22,837 bases of DNA. It comes from Planctomycetaceae bacterium. GTDB taxonomy: Bacteria; Planctomycetota; Planctomycetia; Planctomycetales; Planctomycetaceae. Made by a program: the position numbers and the translations under genes. The notes beneath the pieces are model-generated. The model was not told the DNA's origin. It worked only from the letters and a program-made list of their open reading frames with translations, and made no database searches. Location: the NCBI GenBank assembly GCA_020426085.1, contig JAGQQP010000010.1, forward strand, positions 1 through 22,837. Direction: 5' to 3'. Below, piece after piece: positions 7,325 to 14,419 of this stretch (the first letter of the stretch is position 1; each line of letters starts with the position of its first letter).

Positions 7325-7370
7325 AGCGGCTTAGAATACAAGACTTATTATTCCAGGCCGCTTTTATTTT
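7325..7370 (+). terminator. Rho-independent terminator of the microcompartment operon
   Basis: AGCGGC (7325-7330) pairs with GCCGCT (7357-7362), and inside it GAATA (7334-7338) pairs with TATTC (7349-7353) across a 3x3 internal loop. The stem is followed directly by TTTTATTTT. It lies about 30 bases after the last gene of the operon and before the YfhO-like gene, so it separates the two. Confidence 0.7.
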
Positions 7371-7391
7371 GTCAGCACAAGGTTCAGTCGT

Positions 7392-9524
7392 TTGAGTCGT
7401 TCTTCCAGAAAGAAAACACAGGCACCCCAGCCGGCTACACCAACACCTGCAGGTACTCCTGCATTCGCTGGCACAATCCTCGTCATTGCCATCGGCTTAA
7501 CCTGGATCTTCTGGTACGGCCTCTGGTCGGGCGGGGGGCTGATCGGCGGAGACCTCTACACGTACTTCTTTCCACAAAAGACATTCTTTGCAGAACGTCT
7601 GCAGGCGGGTGAATTTCCACTCTGGAATTCGAATATCGGACACGGCGTCCCCCTGGTAGCAGAAAGTCAGACCGGGGCATTCTACCCATTCAACTACTTT
7701 GCTTACCGGTTTCTGCCCGTCAATGCCGCCTACAACTTCGTCCAGATTCTGCATTATATTCTGGCGTTCGTCTTTACCGGCATGTATGTGAAACGGCTGG
7801 GGTATTCTCTGGTCGCTGCACTGTTTGCGGGCCTTGTCTATACGTACGGCTGGTTTCCCTCACGCATCTGCCTGGAATGGGCCATCATTGGTGGTGCCTG
7901 GCTGCCACTGACGCTGTGGTGTGTCGAATCCTTTTTCCAGACACGCTACTGGCGGTATGCCATCTTGTTGTGTTTCGCTTTGACGATGCAGATTCTGCCC
8001 GGCCACTTCAACCTGGCTTTCATCACACAATTGATGCTGGTCGTCTACATTCCCGCACGCATCTGGTTCAGTCGCGATGAAACAACCGAAGCACTCAAAC
8101 CTTATCGCAGACGAACGATCATACTGTTGCTGCTCGCGTTGATTTCCACTTACGCTCTCTCAGCAGTTCAACTTGCGCCAACCTGGGAGCTGAAACAACT
8201 CAGCCAGCGGGCAGAAGTAGGAGAACGCTCACATCAACCCGGCTACGGTCATATCCCGGTCTGGTATCTCACACAAATTGTCGCCCCCTGGGCCTGGTAT
8301 CCCTACGAAGTGAACCTCGATGCCGGTCTGGCCCCTGGTGGTGATGCCACCAATCAGGTGGAAGCACATCTCTACTTCGGCATTGCTTCAATTCTGCTGC
8401 TGATATATGGCACATGGAGTGGTGCCTGGACGCGTGACCGCAGGCTGATCCTGCTGGCAATCATCGGTTTCCTGGCGCTGCTCTATACGCCGGGCTGGTT
8501 GCTACCGATTGCGAAACACCTGCCTGGTTTCAGTTTTTTCACCGGTCCCGGTCGCTATGGAATTCTGACCACATTTGCTGTTGCCGTCATTGCCGGAGTC
8601 TGCCTGGAACGACTGACTGCGAACTGGAATCGGAATCTGCAGCTGTTGGTAGTGGCTATGATCTGTCTGTTTACCACAGCGGATTTCTGGGTCGTCAGTC
8701 GCTATGTCACCTATGCTGCTATCGTGCCTGATCCACCCATTAATCATGTCGATCAGAGTGCGCTCAAGAAGATCGTCACAGAGTACGGGAAACCGGTCCG
8801 CCTGTTTGCACCAGGTGCCAATTTGCCGACTCTGCTGGGTGTCTCTTCCACTCCCGTTTACCTGGGAATAGGGCCCGAACAGTATTTTGATCCTCAATTG
8901 ACGATGCCTCAGCCACTGCCTTTCAAAGAACCTGCGACTCCCGAGCAGATTGAATGGCTCCGTAAAGCAGGCGTGACACATATCCTGAGCCAGCATCCCC
9001 TCGACTTGAATCATTGGCCGGTCAAACCGATCTCAAGCGATTTCGACGCTGTGATTAATCCTGCCTGGGGACGCTTTGACGAACCAGTTTACTTTTATGA
9101 ACTGCAGGATTCGCGGGGGCGGCTCGCCTGGACTCATCCGGAGGCAAATCAAAGTGCCACTATTACCGGTTATCGGGCGAACGAAATCAAGATTGAAGCA
9201 GAGACGCCGAGTGAGGATACGCTGATTTTAACTGACCTGATGTATCCTGGCTGGAAGGTGTATGTCGACGGGCAACCGGCTGAAGCGGAACTGATCGAAG
9301 GCATGTACCGCGGCGTGAAACTTTCAGCAGGGAAACATGAAGTGATCTGGGCTTATCAGTCCGGCTGGTTTCTGATTGGAGCGATCGTCAGCTGTGTCAC
9401 ACTCTTGATTATATTGACGATTGCCCACTTCCGATTCTGGCATCCGATATTATTTCAGATGAAGCAGAGAACAGTGGAAGTGCAGCCTGATCTACCTGAG
9501 AGTGAGATTACGAAGAAGAAATGA
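7392..9524 (+). CDS. YfhO-family integral membrane protein (GT-C-like fold)
   Basis: This 710-aa polytopic membrane protein resembles the bacterial YfhO family, GT-C-like proteins implicated in glycosylation of surface polymers or lipoteichoic acid in Firmicutes. Residues 27-45 form the first membrane helix. The following loop has GGDLYTYFFP (52-61), with an acidic residue typical of GT-C first loops, then FPLWNSNIGHGVPL. Many hydrophobic segments follow to about residue 440, then a soluble domain. The family's C-terminal block LTDLMYPGWKVYVDGQPAE and GKHEVIWAYQ leads into a last helix (657-678) and a charged tail. The start is a TTG at 7392 with AAGG 9 bases upstream; no in-frame ATG occurs before about residue 129 and an in-frame stop lies at 7332. 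It overlaps the convergent FHA gene by 17 bases. Its substrate is unknown. Confidence 0.88.
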   Translation: MSRSSRKKTQAPQPATPTPAGTPAFAGTILVIAIGLTWIFWYGLWSGGGLIGGDLYTYFFPQKTFFAERLQAGEFPLWNSNIGHGVPLVAESQTGAFYPFNYFAYRFLPVNAAYNFVQILHYILAFVFTGMYVKRLGYSLVAALFAGLVYTYGWFPSRICLEWAIIGGAWLPLTLWCVESFFQTRYWRYAILLCFALTMQILPGHFNLAFITQLMLVVYIPARIWFSRDETTEALKPYRRRTIILLLLALISTYALSAVQLAPTWELKQLSQRAEVGERSHQPGYGHIPVWYLTQIVAPWAWYPYEVNLDAGLAPGGDATNQVEAHLYFGIASILLLIYGTWSGAWTRDRRLILLAIIGFLALLYTPGWLLPIAKHLPGFSFFTGPGRYGILTTFAVAVIAGVCLERLTANWNRNLQLLVVAMICLFTTADFWVVSRYVTYAAIVPDPPINHVDQSALKKIVTEYGKPVRLFAPGANLPTLLGVSSTPVYLGIGPEQYFDPQLTMPQPLPFKEPATPEQIEWLRKAGVTHILSQHPLDLNHWPVKPISSDFDAVINPAWGRFDEPVYFYELQDSRGRLAWTHPEANQSATITGYRANEIKIEAETPSEDTLILTDLMYPGWKVYVDGQPAEAELIEGMYRGVKLSAGKHEVIWAYQSGWFLIGAIVSCVTLLIILTIAHFRFWHPILFQMKQRTVEVQPDLPESEITKKK

Positions 9525-10083
9525 ATTCGACGTTCGAACCAGTCCCCTCAAAGCGGTGACTGTCGGAATAATTTTCGTCTTCATCTTCGTCGTCAACACC
9601 TTCCAGTTGATCGCTGGGGAGCATTTCATTGGCACTCACGTTATGGCCACTGTCGGAAATGGCGACTGGAAACTGCTGTGAGATATCGACATCTTTGGTC
9701 GGTTTTTTGAAGTGCTGTACCGAAGGTGCTTTTGTCGGCGTGCTGTCAGTCACAGGCTGACTGTCTGACTGTTCTTTTTTCTTAGGGAAGTCAGCGCCAA
9801 TATTTTCCAGATGATAGGCAACGTTCCCGATCTTCAGCTCGTCATTCAGTTTGAGCCAGGCCTGCTGATCAATCTTTTTACCGTTCACGAAAACGCCATT
9901 CATGCTGCCCAGATCACGGACAACGGGGCGGTCATTGACAATCGCGAGGCAACAGTGTTTGCGAGAGATCTTGGGGCTGTCATTGATCACAATATCACAG
10001 TCGGGATGACGTCCGACAAGAATGATCGCCTTGTCAAGCACGATGGGGCGACCTTGGTTTACCGGGACTAAGCAGACTGCCAT
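9508..10083 (-). CDS. FHA-domain protein with acidic, disordered C-terminal tail
   Basis: This 191-aa protein has an N-terminal forkhead-associated domain (about residues 1-95), a phosphothreonine-peptide binding module. The signature residues are visible: GR (24-25), SRKH (40-43), DLGSMNGVFVNG (57-68) and KLNDELKIG (78-86). Beyond residue 97 the chain is Lys/Ser/Thr/Pro-rich and then highly acidic (EGVDDEDEDENYSD), probably disordered. There is no membrane segment or kinase domain, so it is likely an adaptor in Ser/Thr kinase signalling, which is common in planctomycetes. It is monocistronic by appearance: the next upstream gene on this strand is 366 bases away, and its 3' end overlaps the convergent membrane-protein gene. 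A perfect inverted repeat lies about 96 bases upstream of the ATG. Confidence 0.9.
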   Translation of the reverse strand: MAVCLVPVNQGRPIVLDKAIILVGRHPDCDIVINDSPKISRKHCCLAIVNDRPVVRDLGSMNGVFVNGKKIDQQAWLKLNDELKIGNVAYHLENIGADFPKKKEQSDSQPVTDSTPTKAPSVQHFKKPTKDVDISQQFPVAISDSGHNVSANEMLPSDQLEGVDDEDEDENYSDSHRFEGTGSNVEFISSS

Positions 10084-10449
10084 AGAAGACTCCAGTCAGG
10101 AACGTTAGCAAACTTAATGAATTTTTATTATACGAGTCATCCAGATCCAAGTAAAAGAAAAAAGGCCCGAGGTCACCGAGTGTGACAGAATTTCACACTA
10201 TAACCCATATATATTACACGGAAACTTAATATGTTAATTATTGATAAATATCGACTATTTATAGATATACACTCAATAAAGTCCTGTTGTTTTTGACAAA
10301 TTTGAGTGATTCAATCCGGCATTTGGGCCCCAAAATAATCCCTGTTCGGCCTGGACACTCCAACTCTTAATAGTCACAACCCCTACAAACAGACTGTAGT
10401 ACATGGTGTAAAAGAGAGCATGGCCTCTGACAGGACTGACTTTCAATGA
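10084..10449. other. AT-rich intergenic region between the FHA and DUF58 genes
   Basis: This 366-base gap carries no convincing coding frame. It contains the AGTGTGA-N7-TCACACT inverted repeat (10179-10199) and, just beyond it toward the FHA gene, a run that reads GGGCCTTTTTTC on the - strand (about 10168-10157). The very AT-rich stretch at 10200-10280 could hold the FHA promoter. A short AGAG...CTCT stem with a T-run just after the DUF58 stop (about 10411-10426, - strand) is too weak to call a terminator. No RNA gene was recognised. Confidence 0.6.
10179..10199. promoter_or_regulatory. Perfect inverted repeat AGTGTGA-N7-TCACACT (candidate operator)
   Basis: AGTGTGA at 10179-10185 and TCACACT at 10193-10199 are exact reverse complements separated by CAGAATT. 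The half-site TGTGA/TCACA resembles sites of the CRP/FNR superfamily, but the spacer is 7 rather than 6. It lies about 96-116 bases upstream of the FHA gene start. A related site with the same spacing precedes moxR. Confidence 0.45.
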
Positions 10450-11760
10450 CTAAAGCAGCTGCCGTGCTTTGATATCCAGATAGCGGCTGATCAGGTTGAC
10501 CGACAGGTTTTCCGGCAATGTGTCGAGAACCAGCAGTCCTGATTTCTGTAACGCGGCGATTTGAGTCGCCTGGGAAGAAACGATCTCAGCGGCGGCGGCA
10601 ATTTGAAATGCTTCCCTGTCCGTCTCTGGTATTGAGTTCATTCGGTTTTCGAGCGGAACGTTTCGCAAAAATGCGGACAAGACCAGATGCGGCCAGCGCA
10701 TCATTTGTAGTGCGCTTCCCAGGTATTCCAGATGAACTTCGTCCAGCGCGTGCGTCAGTACGACCACCAGCGCGCGTTTACGGTAACGTAGTTGCAGCTG
10801 TTCGGACATCAGCTGATAATCGGAAGCTTCGTAGATCGGTTCCAGGTCATAAACCTGACGGATCAGTTTCTGAATCGAACCGGCACCACGAATGGGAGGG
10901 ACCCAGCATTCCACTTTATTGGAACAAGCCATCAGCGAGACAGTATCACCCTGTCTGAGTGCGACATAACTTAACAGGATCGCAGCATTCAATGCGCGGT
11001 CAAAATGCGTCACCCCTTCATCGGCATTGCACATCGAACGACCACAGTCGAGCAGAAAAATGATGTTCTGATTTTTCTCCACTACGTACTCACGACTGAT
11101 TAACTCCTGGTGCCGAGAAGTCGCTTTCCAGTCGATGCTGCGAAATTCGTCACCCCGTCGGTATTCACGCAGTCGGTCGAAATCGGTTCCCCGTCCCCGC
11201 AAACGAGACAGTTTGATTCCCGCTTCGGCCAGACGGTTGCGACGCGCCAGCAGTTCCACTCCGCGCACCGATTGGATGTCGGGATAAATCCGGACTTCCT
11301 GATGAATGTCCCGTTCGTCGTAAACGGTCCAGAGCCCGAACCGACTTTTCATCTGTAAAAATACACGGCGAAAACGGTTCTTTCCGCGATGATGGGGTTC
11401 TACATGATAGATGCTGTATTGGTGCTTATTGGGAAAGAGCTCGATATCAAACGGGAGATCAGTGTACTGACAGGGCATCGGGGGTTCGTCATGTACATGA
11501 ATCTTGAGCGGGACTGTGCCCCGATTATTAAACCAGAGTTTGACACTGTTCGAAGCGCCGACACTCAACACATCTTTCACTTCCCGATGTACTTCAATCG
11601 TCAGCAGCGAGGGTGTCAGTACCAGGTCGACCAGTGAGAACAGAAAGACCAGCAGACAAATCAAAACACCAGCCTGCCCCACTTCCGGCCAGATCGTCCC
11701 CAGGGCAAATGGAAGCATGGCCGCAGCGAACAGATACAACAGCGTCAAACGGGGCATCAT
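10450..11760 (-). CDS. DUF58 / von Willebrand factor A-like protein partnered with MoxR ATPase
   Basis: This 436-aa protein has two N-terminal membrane helices (about residues 5-23 and 29-50), then an extracytoplasmic-type beta-rich region, then the DUF58 block. The DUF58 signature is RGRGTDFDRLREYRRGDEFRSIDW, beginning at residue 188. It is followed by a vWA-like domain whose metal-ion site is LLDCGRSM (D238, G240, S242), matching DxGxS rather than the usual DxSxS. DUF58 proteins are encoded next to MoxR AAA+ ATPases and are thought to act with them in metal insertion, complex assembly or envelope stress. The start ATG overlaps the moxR stop as ATGA (11760-11757), so translation is coupled. 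Unlike many planctomycete loci, no transglutaminase or further vWA gene follows; the next gene on the strand is the FHA protein. Confidence 0.93.
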   Translation of the reverse strand: MMPRLTLLYLFAAAMLPFALGTIWPEVGQAGVLICLLVFLFSLVDLVLTPSLLTIEVHREVKDVLSVGASNSVKLWFNNRGTVPLKIHVHDEPPMPCQYTDLPFDIELFPNKHQYSIYHVEPHHRGKNRFRRVFLQMKSRFGLWTVYDERDIHQEVRIYPDIQSVRGVELLARRNRLAEAGIKLSRLRGRGTDFDRLREYRRGDEFRSIDWKATSRHQELISREYVVEKNQNIIFLLDCGRSMCNADEGVTHFDRALNAAILLSYVALRQGDTVSLMACSNKVECWVPPIRGAGSIQKLIRQVYDLEPIYEASDYQLMSEQLQLRYRKRALVVVLTHALDEVHLEYLGSALQMMRWPHLVLSAFLRNVPLENRMNSIPETDREAFQIAAAAEIVSSQATQIAALQKSGLLVLDTLPENLSVNLISRYLDIKARQLL

Positions 11761-12716
11761 TGGCGGGGGGCCTCAACGCTTTCCAGAATATCCCGAATGA
11801 CTTCGTCTACCTTCATGCCTTCAATTTCCGCTTCCGGATGTAATCGAATCCGGTGACGCAAAATCGGGAGTGAGAGTTCTTTCACATCATCGGGGACAAC
11901 AAAATCACGCCCCTGACAGGCAGCCATGACACGTGTACTGATCAGGAGATTCACACTGGCCCGGGGACTTGCTCCTACTTCGATGGTATGCCAGCTCCGC
12001 GTTCGTGATACGATAGACGTGATGTATTGAATGATCGAAGGTTCAACAATAATTTCTGTTGCACGCTGCTGAATCGCCAATATCGTTTCCGTATTCAGCA
12101 CCGGCTGAATTCCAAAAGTACTCAGATCCCGGTTGTCCTTGCCGGCAGCGTACAGATCCAGAATCGCATTTTCCTGGTCCTGTGTAGGATAATCAACGAG
12201 TAACTTGAACATGAAGCGGTCCAGTTGGGCTTCCGGGAGTGGATAAGTCCCTTCCTGTTCCAACGGGTTCTGAGTCGCAATCGTGAGGAACGGCCTCTGA
12301 AGCGGATAGGTTTTCCCGTCGACAGATACCTGACGTTCCTGCATTGCTTCCAGGAGTGCCGACTGCGTCTTGGCGGGGGCCCGGTTGACTTCATCGGCGA
12401 GCAACAGATTTGTAAACAAAGGCCCCTGATTAAAAGTAAATTTCTGCTCGTGCATATCGTACACGGAATGCCCGGTAATATCCGAGGGCATCAGGTCAGG
12501 AGTGAACTGGATCCGCCGAAACTCGCTGGAAAGCACATGACTGAGTGCGTTGACCAGCAACGTTTTGCCCAGGCCTGGTACGCCTTCGATCAGGACATTC
12601 CCTTCACAAAATAATGCAATCAGCACCCCTTCCACCAGGTCTTCCTGCCCCATGAGCACCTTACCCACTTCAGCCATTGACCGCTGGTAGTAATCTTCAA
12701 TTTGTGATACATCCAT
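11757..12716 (-). CDS. moxR: MoxR-family AAA+ ATPase
   Basis: This 319-aa protein is a typical MoxR AAA+ chaperone-like ATPase. Walker A is GVPGLGKT (45-52), Walker B LLLADEVNRAP (104-114) and sensor 1 ATQNP (147-151). EQEGTYPLPEAQLDRF (153-168) is the family signature containing the arginine-finger region, and a C-terminal lid (from about 225) has the sensor-2 motif GASPRAS. These ATPases form hexamers and remodel or activate vWA-domain partners, here the overlapping DUF58 gene. The ATG at 12716 follows no strong ribosome binding site. Its upstream region (12717-12830) carries two inverted repeats described separately. Function beyond ATPase/chaperone with DUF58 is unknown. Confidence 0.95.
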   Translation of the reverse strand: MDVSQIEDYYQRSMAEVGKVLMGQEDLVEGVLIALFCEGNVLIEGVPGLGKTLLVNALSHVLSSEFRRIQFTPDLMPSDITGHSVYDMHEQKFTFNQGPLFTNLLLADEVNRAPAKTQSALLEAMQERQVSVDGKTYPLQRPFLTIATQNPLEQEGTYPLPEAQLDRFMFKLLVDYPTQDQENAILDLYAAGKDNRDLSTFGIQPVLNTETILAIQQRATEIIVEPSIIQYITSIVSRTRSWHTIEVGASPRASVNLLISTRVMAACQGRDFVVPDDVKELSLPILRHRIRLHPEAEIEGMKVDEVIRDILESVEAPRQ

Positions 12717-12763
12717 GAATGAACCGTAACCCCGATTGTCTGTCTGAAGTAAGTAAAATCAAA

Positions 12764-12780
12764 TGTGATCTGGGATCACT
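12764..12780. promoter_or_regulatory. Inverted repeat GTGATC-TGG-GATCAC upstream of moxR (candidate operator)
   Basis: GTGATC (12765-12770) and GATCAC (12774-12779) are exact reverse complements 3 bases apart, so the site also reads TGTGA-N7-TCACT. It lies about 48 bases upstream of the moxR ATG, near where a promoter would be. The GTGA-N7-TCAC frame matches the site upstream of the FHA gene. Confidence 0.45.
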
Positions 12781-12784
12781 TTGC

Positions 12785-12800
12785 GGGAACTGATGTTCCC
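12785..12800. promoter_or_regulatory. Inverted repeat GGGAAC-TGAT-GTTCCC upstream of moxR
   Basis: Two perfect 6-base arms (12785-12790 and 12795-12800) flank a 4-base centre. No T-run follows on either strand, so it is not a terminator. It lies 4 bases from the neighbouring GTGATC repeat and may be a second operator for moxR-DUF58 or an mRNA hairpin in the leader. Confidence 0.35.
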
Positions 12801-12903
12801 TGTGACGTTTATTCTAAAGCGAATCCAGTTCATATTTCGAGCATCCGGGTCGAGAACTGGCATGTTTTTTCAAATTGTCCGGTTCGATCCGGTTGCAGGA
12901 CGT

Positions 12904-12938
12904 AAAAAAAGGCCCCCATCAGAATGGAGGCCTTTTTC
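12904..12938 (-). terminator. Rho-independent terminator after fliA (probably bidirectional)
   Basis: Bases 12906-12919 pair with 12924-12937 in a 14-bp stem with one C-A mismatch around a 4-base loop (CAGA). The core is GGCCcCCAT/ATGGaGGCC, flanked by A-runs and T-runs on both sides. On the - strand it lies 27 bases after the fliA stop and is followed by TTTTTTT, ending the flagellar cluster before moxR. Confidence 0.85.
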
Positions 12939-12964
12939 ATTTGGATGATCACGAATCGTAGCGT

Positions 12965-13741
12965 TTAAGCAAATTCAGGGCGACGTCGACCCAGCTGTTC
13001 TTTCAGGCGGTTGACGATACTCGAATGCATCTGACTGACGCGAGATTCTGACAGACCCAGCGTACTGCCGATCTCTTTCATGGTCAGTTCTTCATAATAA
13101 TACAGAATGATAATCAGACGCTCATTCCGGTTCAGGCCTTTGGTCACCAGTCGCATCAGATCCCGTTTCTGAATGCTCTTGGTGGGATCTTCCCCTTTGG
13201 CATCTTCGAGGATATCCACTTCCCGAACATCTTTATAGCTGTCGGTTTCGTACCATTTTTTATTCAGACTCACCAGGCCGACTGCATTAGCCTCGTTTTT
13301 GAGTTTTTCAAATTCCTTGCGGGACAATTGCATTTTCCGGGCAATTTCCTCGTCCGCCGGGGGGCGTCCATATTCCGCTTCGGCTGCTTTTCGGGCTGCT
13401 TCCAGCTTACTGGCTTTGCTGCGAACCAGGCGTGGTACCCAGTCCATGGTGCGCAGTTCATCCAGCATGGCTCCACGAATACGGGGGACACAGTAGGTCT
13501 CAAACTTGACGCCCCGCTCCAGGTCGAATGCATTAATTGCATCCATCAGTCCAAATACACCAGCCGAAATCAAGTCGTTCAAATCTACCCCTTCAGGCAG
13601 CTTGGCCCAGACTCGTTCTGCATTGTAACGAACCAGGGGAACATATTGCTCAATGAGCATGTTTCGCAAGGCCTGGTTGGATTGATCCTGCTTGAACACC
13701 TTCCAGATTTCTGCGATTTCTTCACTGGCTTTGATGGCCAT
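12965..13741 (-). CDS. fliA: Flagellar RNA polymerase sigma factor, sigma-28 (FliA/WhiG family)
   Basis: This 258-aa protein is the normal length for FliA/WhiG sigma factors. Region 2 spans about residues 28-100, with the core-binding and -10 recognition segment DLISAGVFGLMDAINAFD (56-73) and FETYCVPRIRGAMLDELR (80-97). Region 3 follows at about 105-160. Region 4 (about 195-250) has the helix-turn-helix LTMKEIGSTLGLSESRVSQ. It directs transcription of late flagellar and chemotaxis genes. The ATG has an excellent ribosome binding site, GGAGGAG. It is the last gene of the flhA-flhF-flhG cluster, the same order as in many polar flagellates, and is followed by a strong terminator. No anti-sigma factor flgM is recognisable in the window. 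Confidence 0.96.
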   Translation of the reverse strand: MAIKASEEIAEIWKVFKQDQSNQALRNMLIEQYVPLVRYNAERVWAKLPEGVDLNDLISAGVFGLMDAINAFDLERGVKFETYCVPRIRGAMLDELRTMDWVPRLVRSKASKLEAARKAAEAEYGRPPADEEIARKMQLSRKEFEKLKNEANAVGLVSLNKKWYETDSYKDVREVDILEDAKGEDPTKSIQKRDLMRLVTKGLNRNERLIIILYYYEELTMKEIGSTLGLSESRVSQMHSSIVNRLKEQLGRRRPEFA

Positions 13742-13819
13742 TTACTCCTCCGTGATCAACTTACAGTCGTTTCATATGGATTCGATAATGAAAACGATGA
13801 CTGCTAAAACGTTTTATAT

Positions 13820-14041
13820 TTAAGCAAGATTATTTTTCCATTTTTCAAAACTTGCTCGTGCTGATTCTTCAACAACACGAGAAGCAACTTCTCCGAACAA
13901 CAGACCAAGACCGAAAAAGATGACGGCTGCTATGAGTGCGGATTGAGTCGCGCCAAGAAAATCAGCATGAGAAATCACTCCCCTTACTGATTCAGTCGCA
14001 AAAGCGATTAGCGATAATCGAAATGCATAATGCAGGGCCAC
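13820..14041 (-). CDS. Small membrane protein between flhG and fliA, function unknown
   Basis: This 73-aa frame starts with GTG at 14041. A hydrophobic segment runs from about residue 34 to 52 (ALIAAVIFFGLGLLFGEVA), with a weaker one near residues 5-17. A charged amphipathic C-terminus follows (EESARASFEKWKNN). The composition looks like a real small inner-membrane protein rather than a chance frame, and it sits in line with the flagellar genes. A good sigma-28-like promoter lies about 85 bases upstream. Against it, the ribosome binding site is poor (GGGAA about 7 bases upstream) and I recognise no family. Its stop is 78 bases before the fliA start, so both could share one transcript. It may be a flagellar accessory protein; that is inferred only from position. 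Confidence 0.55.
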   Translation of the reverse strand: MALHYAFRLSLIAFATESVRGVISHADFLGATQSALIAAVIFFGLGLLFGEVASRVVEESARASFEKWKNNLA

Positions 14042-14126
14042 AGAATATTCCCGGATAGAGTTTGAAAAACGTTTGCGAGAGAAAATTCACTTCGCTCCAA
14101 AGGTACCTTCGCTCGTCTATCCTTAA

Positions 14127-14154
14127 GTATCGGCGTCCTGCTCCAGAATATTTA
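14127..14154 (-). promoter_or_regulatory. Candidate sigma-28 (FliA) promoter
   Basis: On the - strand TAAA (14154-14151) is followed after 16 bases by GCCGATAC (14134-14127). The enterobacterial FliA consensus is TAAA-N15-GCCGATAA, so the -10 part matches 7 of 8 positions and the spacer is one base longer. It drives toward the 73-aa gene and fliA, which would give sigma-28 positive autoregulation. Confidence 0.5.
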
Positions 14155-14257
14155 ACCTTTCTCCTACAATTTAATTAACCGTTAAACATTAACATTTATT
14201 TTTTCCCTGATGCGTAATTCGATCCTTGCGGTAAACCCATAAGTCGTGGAAATACCA

Positions 14258-14278
14258 GTGGTTGAAGTACGCAACCAC
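14258..14278. repeat. 7-bp perfect inverted repeat GTGGTTG-N7-CAACCAC
   Basis: GTGGTTG (14258-14264) and CAACCAC (14272-14278) are exact reverse complements with a 7-base centre. No T-run follows on either strand. It could be an operator or an RNA hairpin in the flhG 3' region; function cannot be assigned. Confidence 0.4.
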
Positions 14279-14358
14279 AGACCGAAATCTGCAGTGACAA
14301 AGAAAGAAATTAATTGTTAAGGGATTTAAAAAGTGACGTGACTCAAGCGAGGGAATAA

Positions 14359-14393
14359 AAGGAAACGAGAGAGAGATGTGAGATTGTTTCCTT
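14359..14393 (-). terminator. Weak terminator-like hairpin after flhG
   Basis: On the - strand AAGGAAAC (14393-14386) pairs with GTTTCCTT (14366-14359) around a 19-base pyrimidine-rich loop, followed by TTATT. It begins about 27 bases after the flhG stop. The long loop and short T-run make it a weak candidate. Confidence 0.4.
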
Positions 14394-14419
14394 GGATTTT
14401 AATCCTTTCGCCTGAGGGA

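Larger units (their letters stand above)
14042..14419. other. Intergenic region between the small membrane-protein gene and flhG
   Basis: This 378-base gap has no credible coding frame. It holds the sigma-28-like promoter (14127-14154, - strand), the TTAAC-C-GTTAA repeat (14175-14185), the 7-bp stem at 14258-14278 and a weak terminator-like hairpin (14359-14393, - strand) just after flhG. The rest is AT-rich sequence without recognised features. No tRNA or known small RNA was recognised. Confidence 0.6.

Noticed and set aside
10157..10186. Terminator for moxR-DUF58 formed by GTCAC-CGAGT-GTGAC and the following T-run (- strand)
   Set aside because: The stem is only 5 bp and ends about 10 bases before the T-run; it also competes with the longer AGTGTGA repeat.
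10293..10321. TTGACA -35-like box on the + strand in the FHA/DUF58 gap
   Set aside because: No acceptable -10 box lies 16-18 bases downstream and no + strand gene follows it.
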